Of a stretch of 64,000 nucleotides of DNA, positions 59,480 through 64,000 are shown piece after piece. This DNA comes from Rhytidiadelphus loreus. Taxonomy: Eukaryota > Streptophyta > Bryopsida > Hypnales > Hylocomiaceae. The stretch is from positions 49,579,087 to 49,643,086 of the forward strand of contig OX344762.1 of the NCBI GenBank assembly GCA_947034895.1, written 5' to 3'. Within the stretch, counting starts at the first letter, position 1. Each line of letters opens with the position of its first letter. Both the position numbers and the translations under genes were made by a program. Under the pieces are notes generated by a model. The model was not told the origin of the DNA and did no database searches. It saw nothing but the letters and a program-made list of their open reading frames with translations.

Positions 59480-61640
59480 CATGGGGCCTGGAGCTCCGAT
59501 TAGAGCTTTCCATTGCACCCTGGACGGCCGGAAGTCGGAAGCGGGAAGGATACGGGACAACACTCTAATGGCCGCATCTCCTTTGCGACACAACTTTGTT
59601 GTGTTGTGTAGCTAAAAAGAAGGGAGGTCCAATCCACCCTCCAGGCCGTCCAAGCCTGCATTTCCGTTTTGCATGGACCAAAGGCTGGAGGGGTGGTTGG
59701 ACCTCCGATTCTGGAGACATCCCAATGGAAACCGGCTAGAGGGTTGGTTAGGACTCTGAATCGGACGTCGAGCTCCTCAATGAGAGGCACTCTCCATTGG
59801 GGAGCTATACCTCCGAATCGGAGGTCCAGCCACCCCTCCAGCCTCCGGGCTGCGCAAAATGGAAATGTAGGCCTAGAGGGCCTGGAGGGTGGACCGGACC
59901 CCCTTTTTTAAGTACAAAATAAAGTAAACTTACTAAAGAAATTTGTCCTGAAAGAGATGCAGTGATGTGCGCACGTATCCTTCCCGCTTCTTGACTTCCG
60001 GGCATATAGGCGTCAATGGAGCACTCATGCTAGAGGTCCAGCTCCGATCGGAGGTCCCGGAGGGGGTCCGGCTCCTGCAGGTCCAGCTCCGTAATGGAGA
60101 CCAGCCCTGACTTGACCCTGTACCTCTACAAGTAAAGTAAAGTCCCCTGTGCTGACTGCTGAGTCATGATCCACTTTAGTCTGTGACTCTACCCTGTGTG
60201 TGTGTGTGTTATACTGTGTTTGGTTGTTTGTTTGTTTTTTGTTCGAGAGGAAGGACGGACTGCACTGCACTGCAAGTTTGGTGGCAAGTGAAGGTACAGT
60301 TCGGGGGTACAGAAGTACAGTCAAGAACGCCAGAGATTGAGAACACCGACCCACCCTGTGGCCAGGCCGGCCCTCCGGCAGGCGGGCGGGCGGGCGTCTT
60401 TCCCCTGTTTCCAGTCCTTTTGGCTGAAGTGGAGATTCCCGTCCAGGCCAGCTGAAGCTGAACTGCCGAAGGCTGAAGGCTGAAGCTTATCCAGCTTCCC
60501 GCAGTGGAGGCATGGGCCGGCCTGGAAAGCACTGGACGGACGGACGCACCAGGAGAAGAAACACGACAGAACAACGGAAGAAACAACAACTGTACTGAAC
60601 TGAATAATTATAATAATAATAATACCGACGGGCAGCACATCAATCAGCTCACTTCCGTCGAAGATTTACAAGGAATCTCCGCTTGGGGGAGTAGACACAG
60701 CCGGCACCTTCATGGACCCTGGGAACATGAATACGGCCAGGGTGAACGGCCCTGCGGGCGAACCCTGGAATTTTTTTTTTTTGCATATTAACCTTTTTGC
60801 AAAATTTTAATTCATTTTTGCGAGAAGAGACCCCAAATTAGCTTAGAGAGGTTAGGAATATACCCTAGAACAACCCAAAATAGGGGGATTTTTTCTTTAC
60901 ATGCACCCCTGATAAGGCCGAGCAAGGGGGTCAATCCACCCTGACCGCCGGGTGTAAAGCAAGAGCCTACTTACATGTAGCAGTCATGGGGGAACTTTCA
61001 GAGCAGGTGATAAAGGGGAAAACAACCATTGCACTTTCATGTGGGTCTAGTGGAGAAGGATGCAATGGGAAATTTACATGAACTAGATTCTCTCAAGATT
61101 CATTAGGCTTCCACCAACAAGGTTGTTCACCGATATCGGTGAGACTTCAATTCTTCTTTTTCTGCTTGTCCATCCCGGCAAGACAATCGGTGGAACCTAT
61201 TTTGTCTTATTGCTTGAATTAGCACTAAACTTGTCTACCAGGCTCACATGTACATTGACCCTACGAGCTAGTCTCCATTGGGCAATTGGACTGCCAACAC
61301 TTGGAGGGGCCCTTCATATCCATTGGAGCTCTGATTTTGAAAATGGGGCCTCCATTAGCCACATTCAACAATAATTTTAGGTAGGCAAGTATGTTCCTAT
61401 CTAAACCTTGCACGTTCATTGCTAGAGGTGAGCACCAACATTGTAGTATTTAAATTTTTGTCTTTTTTAAGAAATAGGGCCTCCTATCAATCCTCTAGAC
61501 CCTCTAGGTCTATATTCTCATTTTACAAGGACCGGAAGCTAGAGATCCGATCAGACGGGAGCCTAGAGCCACATCAGTAATGAAGATCACTTGGATGTAC
61601 AAAATTAGAGCTCTGATTGCCCAATGGAGACCGACTCTAA
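59480..61640. repeat. GC-richer patch with recurrent ACCTCCGAATCGGAGGT-type palindromes
   Basis: Copies or half-sites of a second near-palindrome occur at about 59492 (GAGCTCCGATTAGAGC), 59701 (ACCTCCGATTCTGGAG), 59811 (ACCTCCGAATCGGAGGTCC), 60041 (GCTCCGATCGGAGGTCC), 60080-60105 and 61547. An inverted pair GTCTCCATTGGGCAAT / ATTGCCCAATGGAGAC lies at about 61271 and 61616. Open frames here are GC-driven and not convincing as genes. Confidence 0.6.
60605..60624 (+). repeat. TAA microsatellite
   Basis: About six consecutive TAA/ATA units. Confidence 0.8.
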
Positions 61641-62099
61641 GGTAGACATTTGGATACTCTATGCAAAACATGCATTGGAACTAGATTGTTGTTTCTATTG
61701 AATTTCTACTAAAAAGTGATGCAAAATATTATTTTCTTTTAGTGGACAGAATTGCAAAATGCTATCAAGTCTTGGGACGGTATCGCTCTATTTAAGATGA
61801 ATGTACACTCTTTTGGATGAATAAATAGATTTTCATCCATGTATTGCAATTTCCATCCATTTTTATGAATGTAAATAGCTTCATCACTCCAATAACAAAT
61901 CGCTTTTTGCACTACCTAAAATGAATGATAAACAACAATTGGTTGGAACCTCCTTTCATCTGTCAATAAGAAAATGTGAAAATTGGACCAACGTAGTGAT
62001 AGTGGTAACTAGGCACAATAATAAAAGTTGCCGTTGAAGGCAAGGTCTTTTTATTCCAACCATTTGCACCATACGTTAGGAACAAAATGGTATTGAAAG

Positions 62100-62300
62100 G
62101 GTAGAAAATCGCTAGAAAACTTCAAATAAATAAAAAAATCTTGGATGAAATCGCCAAATTATGAATGAAAATATAATTATAGATTATGTGAAATGTACTA
62201 ATGCGATAATTTCTATCCAATGTGTGGATGAATGTTGACATTTGGAGCACCGCTATAACATTTCATATCGCCACTCTTTGGCATTTCTTAAAAAAGAAAT
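62100..62300 (+). repeat. Dispersed repeat, copy B
   Basis: Second copy of the repeat at 58240-58450, ending just before a long A-rich tract. Confidence 0.75.
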
Positions 62301-62305
62301 AAAAG

Positions 62306-62336
<31 letters not shown>

Positions 62337-62344
62337 AAAAAAAG
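62288..62344 (+). repeat. Poly(A)-rich tract
   Basis: Nearly uninterrupted A run of about 55 bp with single G interruptions, directly after dispersed repeat copy B; it may be the tail of a retroposed copy. Confidence 0.8.
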
Positions 62345-62993
62345 GAAACGGGGGGACCCACCTTCAGTTCAAGGAAATAGTCCAGTCCAGTGGGAATATT
62401 TGGAACATGCGGTCCTCTGGCTCTGCCCAAATGAAAGTCGTGGTGACATGGCAACCAACTGGTCTTTTTAGGCTTTTCTTTGGATGACCTGGTATGGGGG
62501 AGCTTAGCCTTTACAGGGCCACTGAACAAGTACAGCAGTAGTGCGGACGACATTATTGGGTGGACGGACCGACGGAGGTCACACTATTACTAATAGTGTG
62601 GCCCACTTCCAATGAAGATAATTTTAGGGTATTGATGATACACACTGCACTCACGGAGAGTTTCAGTTGGTAAAAATAACTTTCATCCTTCCAATTCTAT
62701 GGAAACGTGAATGAATGAACGAAATCATAATTTTAGAAATTTTAAGCATTAGAAAATCTTCTTATGAAAATTCAAAATTTCAAAAAAGAAAACGTGAGGC
62801 CCAAATTGTATTTCATTGTCATTTGGGGGTTGGAAGCAGTATTTTGGTTTGGAATGAAAAGATCTAAGGTAAACTTGCTTGTAATAGGCAAACCACCCAT
62901 GACCAAAAAATAATAATAAATGAGATTAGGACTACAATAGGTTGGTTAGTGGCCAAAATCAATTCCTTTGGATGATGTTGATGGAGTTATTAG
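62345..62993. other. Intergenic DNA
   Basis: No gene recognised. Confidence 0.45.
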
Positions 62994-63305
62994 TGACATT
63001 ACATGTGTTTTGGCTGTTTTGGAGGGCTGCGAATTCCCAACACGAAACCCACCTAAAACCCGCCGAAACCCGCCTGCATTGACCTAGCCAAGCGACTACC
63101 AGGTCAATTTTTTTGAAAAAAATAAAAATAAATAAAAAAATAAACTTCGTTTTTTATTTTAAGGACTTAAATTTATTTTTTATTTCTTTATTTTTTCTGA
63201 AAAAAAAGAATCTAATACCAGAGTTCAAGAAGACCGGGGGAGACGGAGCTGGGAATAGGTTCGAAACGGCTCTCCAGACCCCCCCCCCAATCTCATCTAA
63301 TGCTA
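62994..63305 (+). mobile_element. Diverged inverted-repeat element
   Basis: The left edge (GACATTACATGTG, then GGAGGGCTGCGAATTC) and the right edge (GGTTCGAAACGGCTCTCCAGA, then CTCATCTAATGC, read inverted) resemble the ends of the elements at 34511-35179 and 52522-52793. The interior shares CGACTACCAGGTCA and a T/A-rich tract. It is the most diverged copy. Confidence 0.55.
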
Positions 63306-64000
63306 CTTTAGAAATTTTTACCTTTTTAGAGTAAACTTGTCAAAGCAAGTGACTTTATTATTCCTTCATATTGTAGCCATGTTAGGAAACATTTTAAATG
63401 CTTTAGGTGGTAAAATGATCATCATGCATACCTTTTTGGGTTGGTTTTGAGGTAGTCTAGAGACTCCCCTAAGTCAATTAGACAATACACCTCAAAAATT
63501 CATAAGAAATTCATACTTTGTCAAAAAAAATAAAAATTTAATTGCTCTCTTCATTTCTCACATTTGTCTTTGTATGGGAAAAGATCTAAATCTTTTTGCT
63601 AATTGTAACATGGCAAAATACTCATCATGCATGTCATAGGCAAATTTACCTTAGTATTGGGAATCTTAAGTGATTTAGATGGATATTGAAACAACACCCT
63701 TTGTAGAAATTTCACACTTAATTTTTCTTAAAAAAAGAATGCGGAAGAAAATGAGAGGCTTTGTGACTTAAAACTTATAAAGGTCAATTGTTTGAGTTGG
63801 TATAAATCAAGGAGAGAGCATAAAATGAAATACCAACTTCTTGAATATACTTTGTCAAATTGAATATAATATTTATTTTCTTCAATTACTCTAAAATCTA
63901 GTGGATCAATTTTTACAAGCTTCAAGCGCACATGCAACATAACTACATTACATGTTTTTCAACCATCGTAGAGGGCCGTTTTCAGATTGGTTCCTCATGT
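63306..64000. other. AT-rich intergenic DNA
   Basis: No gene recognised up to the window edge. Confidence 0.5.

Noticed and set aside
62242..62553. Lys- or Phe-rich open frames
   Set aside because: They come from the poly(A) tract on either strand.

Overview
The window looks like nuclear DNA of a land plant or a close streptophyte alga. Genes have GT-AG introns, the intergenic DNA is AT-rich and full of short transposons, there is a short TTTAGGG-type stretch, the TIR/NB-ARC remnants resemble (from memory) those of bryophytes and other early-diverging plants, and one intact gene is a plant-type MYND zinc-finger protein. The species cannot be fixed from sequence alone.

Layout. 0.9-12.3 kb: one 18-exon plus-strand gene for a large coiled-coil protein; all splice phases agree. 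12.3-24.1 kb: AT-rich DNA with short inverted-repeat elements, a foldback and an old segmental duplication. 24.1-47.7 kb: the main item, a decayed TIR-NB-ARC (NLR) immune-receptor gene split by a 21.85-kb element (24973-46821). The element has 27-bp terminal inverted repeats starting TGCC, and a probable 6-bp target duplication (CTAAAA/TTAAAA). Removing it restores the NB-ARC reading frame. A second, 363-bp inverted-repeat element (47036-47398) splits the same gene again. 48.1-49.2 kb: the MYND gene on the minus strand. 49.3-64 kb: AT-rich intergenic DNA with tandem repeats, small transposons and a GC-richer patch (59.4-61.7 kb) holding a second short palindrome family.

The large element carries two multi-exon genes that read away from its centre. 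The minus-strand gene (26.07-29.56 kb) encodes a protein resembling the DUF7869 group, with an RNase-H/transposase-like arrangement of acidic residues; it is the best transposase candidate. The plus-strand gene (39.33-44.79 kb) appears to join a ParB/DGQHR-like domain, an unrecognised middle region, an acidic repeat tract and a C-terminal FCP1-like HAD domain. A further exon (45.79-46.25 kb) looks like a second, degenerate HAD domain. Both genes are damaged: five in-frame stops, each explicable by a C-to-T change at a CG or CAG site, plus one frameshift.

Throughout the element, but apparently nowhere else in the window, a near-palindrome (consensus CAACGGGAGATCTCCCGATG) recurs about 45 times, singly and in arrays with periods of 24, 52, 59-60 and 76 bp. 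These lie upstream of both genes, just after one stop codon, inside introns, next to the termini and even in coding sequence. This combination of large size, palindrome arrays and unusual gene content does not match any plant DNA transposon I can name and is the likely undescribed system here.
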